DNA of 64,000 bases, taken from positions 1-64,000 of IMG/VR virus record IMGVR_UViG_3300010397_000006. One strand, given 5' to 3'. Every line of letters begins with the position of its first letter. The stretch's first letter is position 1. Origin of the DNA: a virus. Shown one piece after another: positions 48,708-55,759 of this stretch. A model generated the notes under the pieces. The model was not told the DNA's origin, did no database searches, and saw only the letters and a program-made list of their open reading frames with translations. The translations under genes were made by a program, and so were the position numbers.

Positions 48708-49847
48708 CTAAAAACCGCACTCTCTAAGGATTTTCTCAACCCTTACATCATACGTTTCGTTCCGTATTTTCTTGTAGCCGTTCCGGGCAATTCTCTCAAG
48801 TTCTTCTGGATTGTTCTTGAGGTATAAAACTTTCTCAATCCCCTCGTCCATCCCCGTAAAGCCCACGTAGTCCTCGCCCTCCGTCAGGAATAGGTGGGCA
48901 TCGGGGACACGGTTGGAGACCATTGCCAGCCCGTAGGCGGGGGTTTCAAAAAACCTTGCATTTAAATCATTCAGAGTAGACCAATTCAATCCGATGCGGG
49001 CGCGGTTCGCAAGTTCTCTGGCTTCATCGAACACGACCCCCAGTTTGTGTTCCACAGAAACACCGTGTTTTCTCAGTTCACTCACCCACTGAACGCGCTC
49101 CTGATAGATGTTTCCGATCAACACGGCGTCGAGGTCTTTATACGGGTCGCCAGTGTATCGGTCTACTCCACTCCCGTCTTCTCTCGTAACCCCCTTGAAC
49201 ACAGCGGGGACATATCTCTCTTGTGGATAATGGACTGTGGGGTCGTAGGCGTAAGGAAGGTAGATGTCTTTGTCCTGCGAGTAGCACTTCTGCATGTTGA
49301 AGAACTTATCCGACACCCGCCGCGCGTGGGAGTAATCGAGAACATGGGGGTCAGTCCCCACCGTGACCACGTACCCATCCTGCGGTTTGCTTGCCCAGTT
49401 GACGCCCGCGTCGATGGCGACAACCAAATCAGGTTTCCAGTTCCCAATTTCCTTCTCGATTTTTGACTTTATAAATTCATAATTCACTGTCGAAACATTG
49501 GGAGGGAATGGCAGAGTAATGGTTGGCTCTGTTGCATATTTTATAGGAAGCGTCATGCCGGAGGGGTTCTGGGCGTCTGTCCACGGAATCCACGCTCCGG
49601 TGTAGGAACCTACCGTAACGAGGTCGATGTCGGGGTTTCGGCGCATAGCGCGCTCGAAGTACCTGCTCATACTTAATGGGTACCAGATAGAGAGACAAAG
49701 CACTTTGACTCTGTTGGGAGAACGCCTGCGCGCTTCTTCCTCTAGGTCAGCCTGTGCCAACATGAACTGCAACTCTTTCAAGTCGTCAAGGTTCAAGACG
49801 TGGGGTTCTTCTTCTTCAAGGGATTGGGGGAGTAGGGATGTCAGCAT
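48708..49847 (-). CDS. CgeB-like glycosyltransferase
   Basis: 379 residues. A Glu-rich N-terminal extension precedes a GT-B fold: DLVVAIDAGVNW, then FNMQKCYSQDKDIYLPYAYDPTVHYP (read in parts), DAVLIGNIYQERVQWV and the C-terminal RFFETPAYGLAMVSNR donor site, as in CgeB/DUF3880-type transferases. Contains palindrome site 12. Confidence 0.75.
   Translation of the reverse strand: MLTSLLPQSLEEEEPHVLNLDDLKELQFMLAQADLEEEARRRSPNRVKVLCLSIWYPLSMSRYFERAMRRNPDIDLVTVGSYTGAWIPWTDAQNPSGMTLPIKYATEPTITLPFPPNVSTVNYEFIKSKIEKEIGNWKPDLVVAIDAGVNWASKPQDGYVVTVGTDPHVLDYSHARRVSDKFFNMQKCYSQDKDIYLPYAYDPTVHYPQERYVPAVFKGVTREDGSGVDRYTGDPYKDLDAVLIGNIYQERVQWVSELRKHGVSVEHKLGVVFDEARELANRARIGLNWSTLNDLNARFFETPAYGLAMVSNRVPDAHLFLTEGEDYVGFTGMDEGIEKVLYLKNNPEELERIARNGYKKIRNETYDVRVEKILRECGF
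49058..49070. promoter_or_regulatory. Dispersed palindrome site 12 (intragenic)
   Basis: AAACACCGTGTTT, exact consensus; read R-K-H-G-V-S like site 11 although in an unrelated gene. Confidence 0.75.
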
Positions 49848-50148
49848 TTTCTATTTCTTTTTGGAAGGCGAAAAATATTTCCTGTAACTTGAGAAAATCA
49901 TTCATAATGTCTGCGATGTTTTCCATCGCGTCTTCGTTCAGGTCTTTCAGTTCATCGCTAACCACATCGACCACTACTTTTTGCTCGAACAAAGCAGGGT
50001 ACATGGTGATGGCGTCGATGTGCTGGCGGGAGATTTTCGAGTGGCGCGCTACAATCTTTACCAGCCTGTCGAGGTGGGTATCGAAGATGGGCTTGAACTC
50101 GGAAAACTGGTCTAGGCTTGTTTGTGTTGTTCCGGTTGGAGTATCCAT
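49816..50148 (-). CDS. Hypothetical helical protein
   Basis: 110 residues, helical and acidic, overlapping the transferase gene by 32 bases. Pro-rich end (DIPTPPIP). No known family. Confidence 0.5.
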   Translation of the reverse strand: MDTPTGTTQTSLDQFSEFKPIFDTHLDRLVKIVARHSKISRQHIDAITMYPALFEQKVVVDVVSDELKDLNEDAMENIADIMNDFLKLQEIFFAFQKEIENADIPTPPIP

Positions 50149-50149
50149 T

Positions 50150-50635
50150 TTATTTCAGCCATGCCCAAGATTCGTAGTTCAATATTTGTCTAACATATCT
50201 ATCGTTGACTCTGTAAATCTCGGATAGTTTCCTGCTTCCTACTCCTTCTTTGTGTGATTTCCTCATTTCGATAACCTGAGATTCGGTTAGTTTTGCGTTT
50301 GGTTTTTTGCTCCCTCTAGTCTTGTGTCCACCACCACGACCTTTTCTATCCCTGTCCTCGGCATTTTCTTTGGCAGTTCCTAAAAACAAGTGGTCAGGGT
50401 TTACACATATTCGATTATCGCAATGATGGCAAACTTGTAGTCCATTCGGGATTTCCCCTCTGTAGAGAGTGTACGATAGTCGATGAACAAGAACTCTTGA
50501 ATGGTCTGGCATAATCATTCTTGCATAACCAGATAAATCGACGTGTTGCATCCATTCCCAACACCCGTTGTCAGGGTTTTTATAAATAGACTTTAATAAT
50601 CTTTCTAAGGGAGGTTGCGCTGGCTTGTGACCCAT
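50150..50635 (-). CDS. HNH endonuclease (HNH_3) with helix-turn-helix
   Basis: 161 residues. [21 protein letters not shown] is the HNH_3 core (read in parts: H-C-D-N...N-P-D-H-L-F-L-G), followed by AKENAEDR and a C-terminal helix-turn-helix ([18 protein letters not shown]). Related in layout to the 36504 product. Overlaps the upstream transferase by 31 bases. Confidence 0.85.
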   Translation of the reverse strand: MGHKPAQPPLERLLKSIYKNPDNGCWEWMQHVDLSGYARMIMPDHSRVLVHRLSYTLYRGEIPNGLQVCHHCDNRICVNPDHLFLGTAKENAEDRDRKGRGGGHKTRGSKKPNAKLTESQVIEMRKSHKEGVGSRKLSEIYRVNDRYVRQILNYESWAWLK

Positions 50636-51276
50636 TTTTCCTCAAACTTCTTTTTGTTTGCTCTTGTTATTTTCTCTCGTTCTTCACCGTATTTGATTGT
50701 GCCGCCGCCCAAGTGACGTATCTTGGGGCTGTTCAACGGAATGAGGGCGTAGCCTTTCTCGCGGGCGGTTGTCGAGATGTCCACATCTTCCATATCTGAG
50801 GGGCAAAAGCGTTCGTCAAATCCGCCGAGGTCTTTCCATGCCGACTTCGTACAGCACAGCAACCACCCCTCCAAGTATCCAAATACCTTGCCGTCGAAAG
50901 TGTTCCATCCGGTGTCCTGAGTGTAGAGAACTCCGCCGATCAACGCTTCGGGGTTGAGAGCCAATGTCTCACGAACGACCTTCGCCAAATCTTCCTCGAT
51001 GCGAACGTCGGAGGAAATCAGGCAGACAATATCCCCTGTGGCTTTGGAGATACCGTAATTGGAGGCTTTCAGGAAGCCGAGGTTTTCGAGGGGGCGCAGT
51101 AGCTTGACGTTGAAATTGTTTTCCCACCACGAAATCCCGTCCAGAGTATCCTTGTCATTGGAGCAATCGTCCACGACAATAATTTCGTCAGGCGTACAGT
51201 TGTCGCGAATGTCGATAAGCAGTTGGTTTATCAACGGGAAGTGGTTGTAGATGGGAATGACGAAACTAACTTTCAT
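50605..51276 (-). CDS. GT2-family glycosyltransferase
   Basis: 223 residues. [26 protein letters not shown] and LISSDVRI (S-D metal-site variant) with a later [10 protein letters not shown] segment give a GT-A, family 2 enzyme. Fifth glycosyltransferase of the cluster. Confidence 0.85.
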   Translation of the reverse strand: MKVSFVIPIYNHFPLINQLLIDIRDNCTPDEIIVVDDCSNDKDTLDGISWWENNFNVKLLRPLENLGFLKASNYGISKATGDIVCLISSDVRIEEDLAKVVRETLALNPEALIGGVLYTQDTGWNTFDGKVFGYLEGWLLCCTKSAWKDLGGFDERFCPSDMEDVDISTTAREKGYALIPLNSPKIRHLGGGTIKYGEEREKITRANKKKFEEKWVTSQRNLP

Positions 51277-52138
51277 CTTTCATCCTCTTTATCCCCCCTC
51301 GGTAGTTGAAACTGGGGAAGCCAAGTTTCTGCGAGAGTCTTATGTCCAAGCCTGCGTTGTGGGGACGCTTGGCGGAAGGAAACACTCTATCTTCACCGTT
51401 GACGTTCACAACTACGGAGATTTCCTTTTCCTTGTTCCTGCCCTTTATTGCCTTCTTGTTGTACCCGAACTGCCTTGCAACTTCCACCCAGAAGTCGTAG
51501 TACGAAACTACCTCACTTCCGGCTAAGTGTAGTACATCGGGCATGGAGTGAAACTCTTTGCAGTACTTGGAGACAAGGTAAACGAAATCGTCCCGATGGA
51601 TGAAAGACCTTTTTAGGAACTTAGGAGCGTCTATTGGAACCCCGTGTTTCAAGTCCTCAAGTCTGTCCGAGAGTCTCTCTTTGCTAAAAACAAAGGAGGA
51701 GCGAATGACTTTCAGCCTGCTTCTGTTGACGTTGAGAGAGAGGGCGCAAAACTCGGCGGCGGCTTTCTGGGAACCGTAACTGTTGACGGCAGGCGTCATC
51801 TTGGAGTCCTCTGCGTGTCTGTTCCAGATCGACTCCCACCACCCGCCGCCCCAGACCTGCGAGGAGGACAGGAGGACGGCGGGTATCGAGTTCTTGGCAC
51901 AGTTCTCCATGACGTTGTACGTCCCCCTGACGTTGGCTTTCATGGCGACTTCAAAGTTAGACTCGCATTTATCGGGGTCGGAAACGCCTGCCAGATGCAG
52001 GACGAGTTCTGGTTTGGCGCACAGGATTTCACGCTCCACCGCTTCGTAATCAGTGACATTGACTTCCAAAGGCTTACAGCCAGCCTTCACGAAAGCCCTG
52101 CCTAAGTATCCTTTTGCGCCAGTACAGTAGACGTTCAT
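51266..52138 (-). CDS. RmlD-like NAD(P)-dependent epimerase/reductase
   Basis: 290 residues. CTGAKGYLGRAF nucleotide site, LLSSSQVWGG and YGSQK (Y-x-x-x-K) mark an extended SDR. Second of its kind in the cluster. Confidence 0.8.
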   Translation of the reverse strand: MNVYCTGAKGYLGRAFVKAGCKPLEVNVTDYEAVEREILCAKPELVLHLAGVSDPDKCESNFEVAMKANVRGTYNVMENCAKNSIPAVLLSSSQVWGGGWWESIWNRHAEDSKMTPAVNSYGSQKAAAEFCALSLNVNRSRLKVIRSSFVFSKERLSDRLEDLKHGVPIDAPKFLKRSFIHRDDFVYLVSKYCKEFHSMPDVLHLAGSEVVSYYDFWVEVARQFGYNKKAIKGRNKEKEISVVVNVNGEDRVFPSAKRPHNAGLDIRLSQKLGFPSFNYRGGIKRMKDES

Positions 52139-52284
52139 TTCTTATCCTGTTTTTTTTCTTCAAGGTCAATGACGCGAAAAGTGGCTGACATTCCTATACA
52201 AAATGCGGCATTATCTATTTCATTACGAATAATCAAAAGATATATAGCCGCACAAAAAAACAGGAAGGCAATGAATTTGTTCAT
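52135..52284 (-). CDS. Small membrane protein
   Basis: 49 residues from ATG 52284, with CGAGAAGA upstream; the longer frame to 52470 overlaps the holin-like gene. N-terminal membrane helix (FIAFLFFCAAIYLLII), charged end. Function unknown; next to a holin candidate. Confidence 0.55.
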   Translation of the reverse strand: MNKFIAFLFFCAAIYLLIIRNEIDNAAFCIGMSATFRVIDLEEKKQDKK

Positions 52285-52301
52285 TCTTCTCGTTTCTTGG
52301 G

Positions 52302-52634
52302 TTAGGCGATTGACCGAACGCCCTTTTTCTTGGCAAGGTAGGCAAACCCGATCAGCACAACAGAAACCTCCACAATAAGTTGCATGACGAGGAGGAGAAC
52401 AGAGTCCCAGGTGGCGGGGATTTTGTCGAGTTGCGACTGGATGATTTGCACGATGATTCCCGTCAGCCACGTAATCACGGCGACACGATGTTGTCCGAGG
52501 TATTCAGCCAGCCAGGGGGCGGCAGTGGTCAGGTAATTGATTGCGAGGGCGACCACAAAGGTAACGGCAAGGGCGATGAGTTGTTGAAGGCGGGGATCGA
52601 GTTGAACAAAGGCAGTGGAAACAGTTTGAAGCAT
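52302..52634 (-). CDS. Holin candidate
   Basis: 110 residues with three hydrophobic stretches (ALAVTFVVALAINYL, VAVITWLTGIIVQII, VLLLVMQLIVEVSVVLIGFAYL) and a basic end (KKKGVRSIA). This is class I holin-like. It is far from the peptidase at 22.9 kb, so the lysis genes would be split. Confidence 0.6.
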   Translation of the reverse strand: MLQTVSTAFVQLDPRLQQLIALAVTFVVALAINYLTTAAPWLAEYLGQHRVAVITWLTGIIVQIIQSQLDKIPATWDSVLLLVMQLIVEVSVVLIGFAYLAKKKGVRSIA

Positions 52635-52643
52635 GGGTTCTCC

Positions 52644-52844
52644 TTATGGAAGGTTCTTCTCGGCATAAGCAAGCGTCTTTTCCAGATCGGTGTAGACGAC
52701 AGCCCAAAACCGAGTTTTTGCGGACTTCGGTTCTTTGTTCTTGTTTTCTTCTGCGGTCTTCATGAGGTTGGAGAGTTCAGCCAAGAAGTTCTTGGTCAAG
52801 ATAGGTTCCTGATAATCGTTAATGTCTTTCTGTATTTCGTCCAT
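52644..52844 (-). CDS. Small hypothetical protein
   Basis: 66 residues, helical, charged; ribosome site TAAGGAGAAAAA. No family. Confidence 0.55.
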   Translation of the reverse strand: MDEIQKDINDYQEPILTKNFLAELSNLMKTAEENKNKEPKSAKTRFWAVVYTDLEKTLAYAEKNLP

Positions 52845-52853
52845 TTTTTCTCC

Positions 52854-53135
52854 TTAACGCGGTCTGTCCCCAGTCTCGAATATGGAAACATCGAGGACTG
52901 AGGCGAGTTTAAATAGTTGCTTGTATGCTCCCCCGTTGCAGTCGCAACCCTTCACTTTGTTTTGTGGTGAATTTAGAATCTTTTCGTAATCATCTTCCCC
53001 CACCCATGCAATCCAGACGTTGTGCTGGATGGAAGCCACATACACCGTCCCGTCCACCTGGACAGGGCGAGGAATATTGCTTCCTATTTGCCTGAGCGCG
53101 ACCTTACCGTCGCGTCTAACTAGTTCGTCATTCAA
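52854..53135 (-). CDS. Hypothetical protein, first gene of a leftward operon
   Basis: 93 residues, beta-rich (VDGTVYVASIQHNVWIAWVG) with CDCNGG. The leader contains GCGAAGCC 15 bases before the ATG and a regulated promoter further up. Function unknown. Confidence 0.55.
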   Translation of the reverse strand: MNDELVRRDGKVALRQIGSNIPRPVQVDGTVYVASIQHNVWIAWVGEDDYEKILNSPQNKVKGCDCNGGAYKQLFKLASVLDVSIFETGDRPR

Positions 53136-53187
53136 TTGTGTTTCGGCTTCGCAAAGAATTTCAGGGCAGAGTTGCCTTGATTAGCGA

Positions 53188-53217
53188 ACTCTAACACAGG
53201 GTTAGAGAAACTGTCAA
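53188..53217 (-). promoter_or_regulatory. Promoter with overlapping inverted repeat
   Basis: On the minus strand TTGACA (53217-53212), 18-bp spacer, TAGAGT (53193-53188). CTCTAAC (53189-53195) and GTTAGAG (53201-53207) form a perfect 7-bp repeat with a 5-bp centre, covering the -10 and part of the spacer: a good operator. Confidence 0.6.
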
Positions 53218-53233
53218 GACTTTAATGTTGTTG

Positions 53234-53494
53234 TTATTTTTGGTGGACGACTGCTTTTGCGCGCCTCAGCCCCTCGCACAAGTCGTATGCATTGATCTTG
53301 AGTGTTCTTGATGCGAGTTCCAACGAAGTCTTCTCCATGTCGAACTCCCCCTCCAGGTGGAAGGTGAAGAAGCGTTCGTCATCTCTGCGCTCCACGCCTA
53401 CTACTTTTGCGCCCAGAGCCAGGGCGACGGCGAACTCGTCAAGACTTCGTGTTCTATAGGTAAACACCTTTTGTTCTTCTACTTTCGTGTCCAT
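53234..53494 (-). CDS. DUF5659-like small protein
   Basis: 86 residues; ribosome site GAAAGGAAATTCT. FTYRTRSLDEFAVALALGAKVVGVERR and FTFHLEGEFDMEK (read in parts) match a small beta-alpha domain common in phages. Function unknown. Confidence 0.55.
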   Translation of the reverse strand: MDTKVEEQKVFTYRTRSLDEFAVALALGAKVVGVERRDDERFFTFHLEGEFDMEKTSLELASRTLKINAYDLCEGLRRAKAVVHQK

Positions 53495-53584
53495 AGAATT
53501 TCCTTTCTATGGTTAATTCTATTCTTTTACCTACACGTAAGCAAAGGTGATTTGTGGTAAAATAGAACAAATGCAGTAAAAATA

Positions 53585-53638
53585 CTCCTGCGGTGAGGAA
53601 ACACCCAGGAGCGTGACCAAATCTAATAAGGAGATTTG
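53585..53638 (+). promoter_or_regulatory. Leader hairpins of the HNH-AP2 gene
   Basis: CTCCTG/CAGGAG with GGTG/CACC make one hairpin (53585-53611). CAAATC (53618-53623) pairs with GATTTG (53633-53638), putting AAGGAG (53628-53633) in the loop and stem. This may limit translation of the nuclease. Confidence 0.55.
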
Positions 53639-53640
53639 AT

Positions 53641-54111
53641 ATGAAAAGTATACCACTTACACAGGGGGGATTTGCTCTCGTTGACGACGAGGATTACGAA
53701 TACCTAAATCAATGGAAATGGAGTTGCACCAAAGATGGTTATGCTATAAGAGGAACTTCCGTAAAAGGGAAGAAGACTTGCTTATATATGCACAGAGTCA
53801 TAATGAACGCACCAAAAGGACTACAGGTTGACCACATAGATTCAAACAGGATAAATAATCAAAAGAAAAACCTTAGACTGTGTACTGGAAATCAAAACAG
53901 GATGCACCGTGGTTTACGACGAGATAATAAAAGCGGATATATTGGTGTAAAAAAATATAAAAGAAAAAGACAGTGGGCGGCTATTCTGACTTTAATGGGA
54001 AAACCTGTGTATATTGAGTACTTTGATTCCCCCGAAGAAGCCGCCCGCGCGCGAGATAAAGAAGCAAAAAAATATAGGGGGGAATTTGCTAAATTAAATT
54101 TTCCCGACTAA
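53641..54111 (+). CDS. HNH homing endonuclease with AP2 domain
   Basis: 156 residues on the plus strand among minus-strand genes. HNH part: YMHRVIMNAPKGLQVDHIDSNRINNQKKNLRLCT (read in parts), with NKSGYIGV, then an AP2-type DNA-binding domain (KKYKRKRQWAAIL, YFDSPEEAARARD). This is the usual HNH-AP2 phage homing nuclease. AT-rich. Confidence 0.85.
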   Translation: MKSIPLTQGGFALVDDEDYEYLNQWKWSCTKDGYAIRGTSVKGKKTCLYMHRVIMNAPKGLQVDHIDSNRINNQKKNLRLCTGNQNRMHRGLRRDNKSGYIGVKKYKRKRQWAAILTLMGKPVYIEYFDSPEEAARARDKEAKKYRGEFAKLNFPD

Positions 54112-54121
54112 TACACAGTAC

Positions 54122-54150
54122 TTGTTTTCATGTGCGGGCGGGGGTATAGT
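54122..54150 (+). promoter_or_regulatory. Promoter of the membrane-protein moron
   Basis: TTGTTT (54122-54127), 17-bp spacer, TATAGT (54145-54150). Confidence 0.65.
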
Positions 54151-54166
54151 GAAGGTGGAGGTACGC

Positions 54167-54298
54167 ATGAACATAAATGTCGGAAAGGTCGCCGTACTAT
54201 GCTTAGTATGGGCGTTCTTCATAGGGATGGTGGGCTTAGGAGTAACAGTCCCCACCCTCCTGCTTATCATAGGAAGCATCCTGTATCTGTTGACCTAA
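54167..54298 (+). CDS. Small two-pass membrane protein (moron)
   Basis: 43 residues, ribosome site GGTGGAGGTACGC. Two hydrophobic stretches (VAVLCLVWAFFIGMV and PTLLLIIGSILYLL). It has its own promoter and terminator and faces against the late operon, the classic layout of a moron. Possible role in excluding other phages. Confidence 0.75.
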   Translation: MNINVGKVAVLCLVWAFFIGMVGLGVTVPTLLLIIGSILYLLT

Positions 54299-54305
54299 GA
54301 GAACA

Positions 54306-54331
54306 AAACTCCCCGTGAAAACGGGGAGTTT
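54306..54331. terminator. Strong rho-independent terminator
   Basis: AAACTCCCCGT (54306-54316), GAAA loop, ACGGGGAGTTT (54321-54331). Followed by T-rich sequence on both strands, so it could end the plus-strand moron and the minus-strand RNA. Confidence 0.8.
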
Positions 54332-54341
54332 GCTTTAAAGA

Positions 54342-54644
54342 GGAACACCGAGTCGGCTGAGTATTATTTTTCAAGAATAATTGCCTATCGGTGTTCCAGA
54401 ACCGCTTACGGACTGCCTGCCGCTCGCGGAATGTATGGGCTTTTCCAGAGAAATGTTTCTTATCCTAACGCTCTATCGTTGAGCTACCCCGCCATGAAAT
54501 ATAGGGGGCGGGGGTGGGACTTAAACCCACAACCTTTAGGCGAAATTGTACTCCTTCTGGAAATTGCCATTGGATGATGCTGACGCTATTGGAGAGACGC
54601 TGTTTCTGTCGAAAAGACTGAATCTCACAATAACGCTACTCCCG
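54342..54644 (-). ncRNA. Precursor region of the permuted tRNA
   Basis: No gene. On the minus strand, UUUCCAGA (54563-54556) upstream of the tRNA halves pairs perfectly with UCUGGAAA (54449-54442) downstream, bringing the two open ends of the anticodon arm together. Further down, GGAACACCGA (54397-54388) pairs with UCGGUGUUCC (54351-54342), enclosing an AUUAUU/AAUAAU hairpin. A terminator follows. This could be a split intron or other processing structure; a group I core was not found. Confidence 0.55.
54464..54540 (-). tRNA. Circularly permuted tRNA (3' half before 5' half)
   Basis: Read on the minus strand. The 3' half comes first: CCUAA (54540-54536, positions 39-43), variable loop AGGUU, T stem GUGGG/CCCAC around UUUAAGU, acceptor CCCCGCC (54513-54507). 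A 13-base linker follows (54506-54494). Then the 5' half: acceptor GGCGGGG (54493-54487), UA, D stem GCUC/GAGC around AACGAUA, G26, and UUAGG (54468-54464, positions 27-31). All four stems pair perfectly (7, 4, 5, 5 bp). Position 8 is U, 14 and 21 are A, 18 is G, 15-48 is A-U. The elbow pair is A19-U56 instead of G19-C56. The split is in the anticodon loop, so the anticodon cannot be read with certainty (UAAGAA follows in the 5' half). No encoded CCA. Confidence 0.8.
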
Positions 54645-55394
54645 TTATTTTCCGTTGATATAGGAGAAAATCTTGCCACTTACCTTGTTCTCCTGTGTCT
54701 CAACGGTATTAGCGCGCTGTCTCGCCTGCTTTACTGCGCGCTGTAATCGCTCGATACGTTCAATCCGTTTCTTTTTGTCAGAAACAGTCAACATGCCAGA
54801 GTAAAGGGTGCGCTCTACTTCGTAGGCAGGGACATCGGTGGAAACAAGTTGAACTTGGGCGGGGTGTTCTTTAGTTGCATCATAGAGAACGATGGTCTTC
54901 TGGGTCTTTACGGTTCTAATCTGTTTCCGATTCCCAGATACCCAACAGCCCTTCGTTTCATCCCACGTCCAGTTCTCGCTATCTGGCAGGGTCGGAATGG
55001 TTAAGTATACCTTGTGAAGTTCCTCAAGGCGAGACTCAAGATTAAGGAGCGCGGTTGCCGACCATTTCTCAAGGAACACCTCCCCGTCCAGAACGACATC
55101 TGAAAACGCGGTAGTGTTGGCAGTCTCCTTTTCGATGGTCGTGTCGATGTATAGACCTGTGTTCTCAAGATACTCAGAGAGCGCAGAATCAACGTTTCCC
55201 GGCAGGGGTTTGTACTCGTCCTGAACATTGGGTTGGTCTTCGAGGATTTTTGCGAAGTGAGTTGTGATTCCCAGAAAACTTTCGGGGGTCGAGAAGCGGG
55301 ACGTGATTTCTTTTGCCGCCTCAGTCGTCCGAGAGAGCAAATCCTTTTCGATTGCAAGAAGTTCAAACAGTTTCCGCGAATGGTTGTTATTCAT
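54645..55394 (-). CDS. Conserved phage protein of unknown function
   Basis: 249 residues; ribosome site AAGGAGAAAAG. The start (KLFELLAIEKDLLSRTTEAAKEI) recalls a group of phage hypotheticals conserved near capsid genes. Central beta-rich part, C-terminal basic coiled coil. The leader carries ACGAAGCCAAG and an AT-rich promoter region with TATAGT; palindrome site 13 is farther upstream. Confidence 0.6.
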   Translation of the reverse strand: MNNNHSRKLFELLAIEKDLLSRTTEAAKEITSRFSTPESFLGITTHFAKILEDQPNVQDEYKPLPGNVDSALSEYLENTGLYIDTTIEKETANTTAFSDVVLDGEVFLEKWSATALLNLESRLEELHKVYLTIPTLPDSENWTWDETKGCWVSGNRKQIRTVKTQKTIVLYDATKEHPAQVQLVSTDVPAYEVERTLYSGMLTVSDKKKRIERIERLQRAVKQARQRANTVETQENKVSGKIFSYINGK

Positions 55395-55477
55395 CTTTTC
55401 TCCTTATAACTTGGCTTCGTGGAGAATAATACTATATTGTATATTATTACTGTATTAGAGTCTTATTAGAAAATACA

Positions 55478-55490
55478 AAACACCGTGTTT
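55478..55490. promoter_or_regulatory. Dispersed palindrome site 13
   Basis: AAACACCGTGTTT, exact consensus, in a gene-free gap between the 54645-55394 gene and plus-strand signals. Confidence 0.75.
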
Positions 55491-55544
55491 TCCATATACG
55501 GGTAATTCCTAATGGTAATTTAGCGTTTTCTAATGTTCTATATC

Positions 55545-55574
55545 TTGCTTTTCCAACCCTACGAATGATATACT
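55545..55574 (+). promoter_or_regulatory. Plus-strand promoter 1 of the leader pair
   Basis: TTGCTT (55545-55550), 18-bp spacer, TATACT (55569-55574). Transcripts would start near GGCTTCGC at 55581. Confidence 0.5.
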
Positions 55575-55580
55575 GTAATC

Positions 55581-55707
55581 GGCTTCGCAGGAGTCTATGG
55601 ACAAACCCATAAAAAAGATAGGCACACTCGCAACCGAAGCCGATAGTGTACCTAACTTTTCCCAAGTCCCCCCAGTGTCGGCGGGGGGCATCTCGCAATT
55701 ATTATAA
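55581..55707 (+). CDS. Tiny protein with GGCTTCGC leader
   Basis: ATG 55597 opens 36 codons to TAA 55707, with GCAGGAG four bases upstream. MDKPIKKIGTLATEAD at the start, no recognisable motif. The leader's ATCGGCTTCG (55578-55587) pairs perfectly over 10 bp with CGAAGCCGAT (55634-55643), and TATGG/CCATA form an inner hairpin over the ATG, so the transcript may act as RNA as much as mRNA. The range given includes the leader. Confidence 0.4.
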
Positions 55708-55728
55708 ATCCATAATATTCTTCGATGA

Positions 55729-55756
55729 TTGCTAAAGCGTTGCTAAGGGTTACAAT
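55729..55756 (+). promoter_or_regulatory. Plus-strand promoter 2 of the leader pair
   Basis: TTGCTA (55729-55734), 16-bp spacer, TACAAT (55751-55756), just before GGCTTCGC at 55760. Confidence 0.5.
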
Positions 55757-55759
55757 GCG

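Noticed and set aside
54342-54356. A fifteenth dispersed palindrome (GGAACACCGAGTC)
   Set aside because: Several mismatches; the sequence is explained by the 10-bp RNA stem there.
54342-54644. Permuted tmRNA
   Set aside because: The D arm has a full four-pair stem, which tmRNA lacks, and no tag ending in Ala-Ala before a stop was found in the expected place.
54342-54644. Canonical group I intron around the permuted tRNA
   Set aside because: Some pairings fit (P3- and P7-like), but the conserved P4-P6 elements and a convincing splice-site U-G pair were not found; kept as a hypothesis only.
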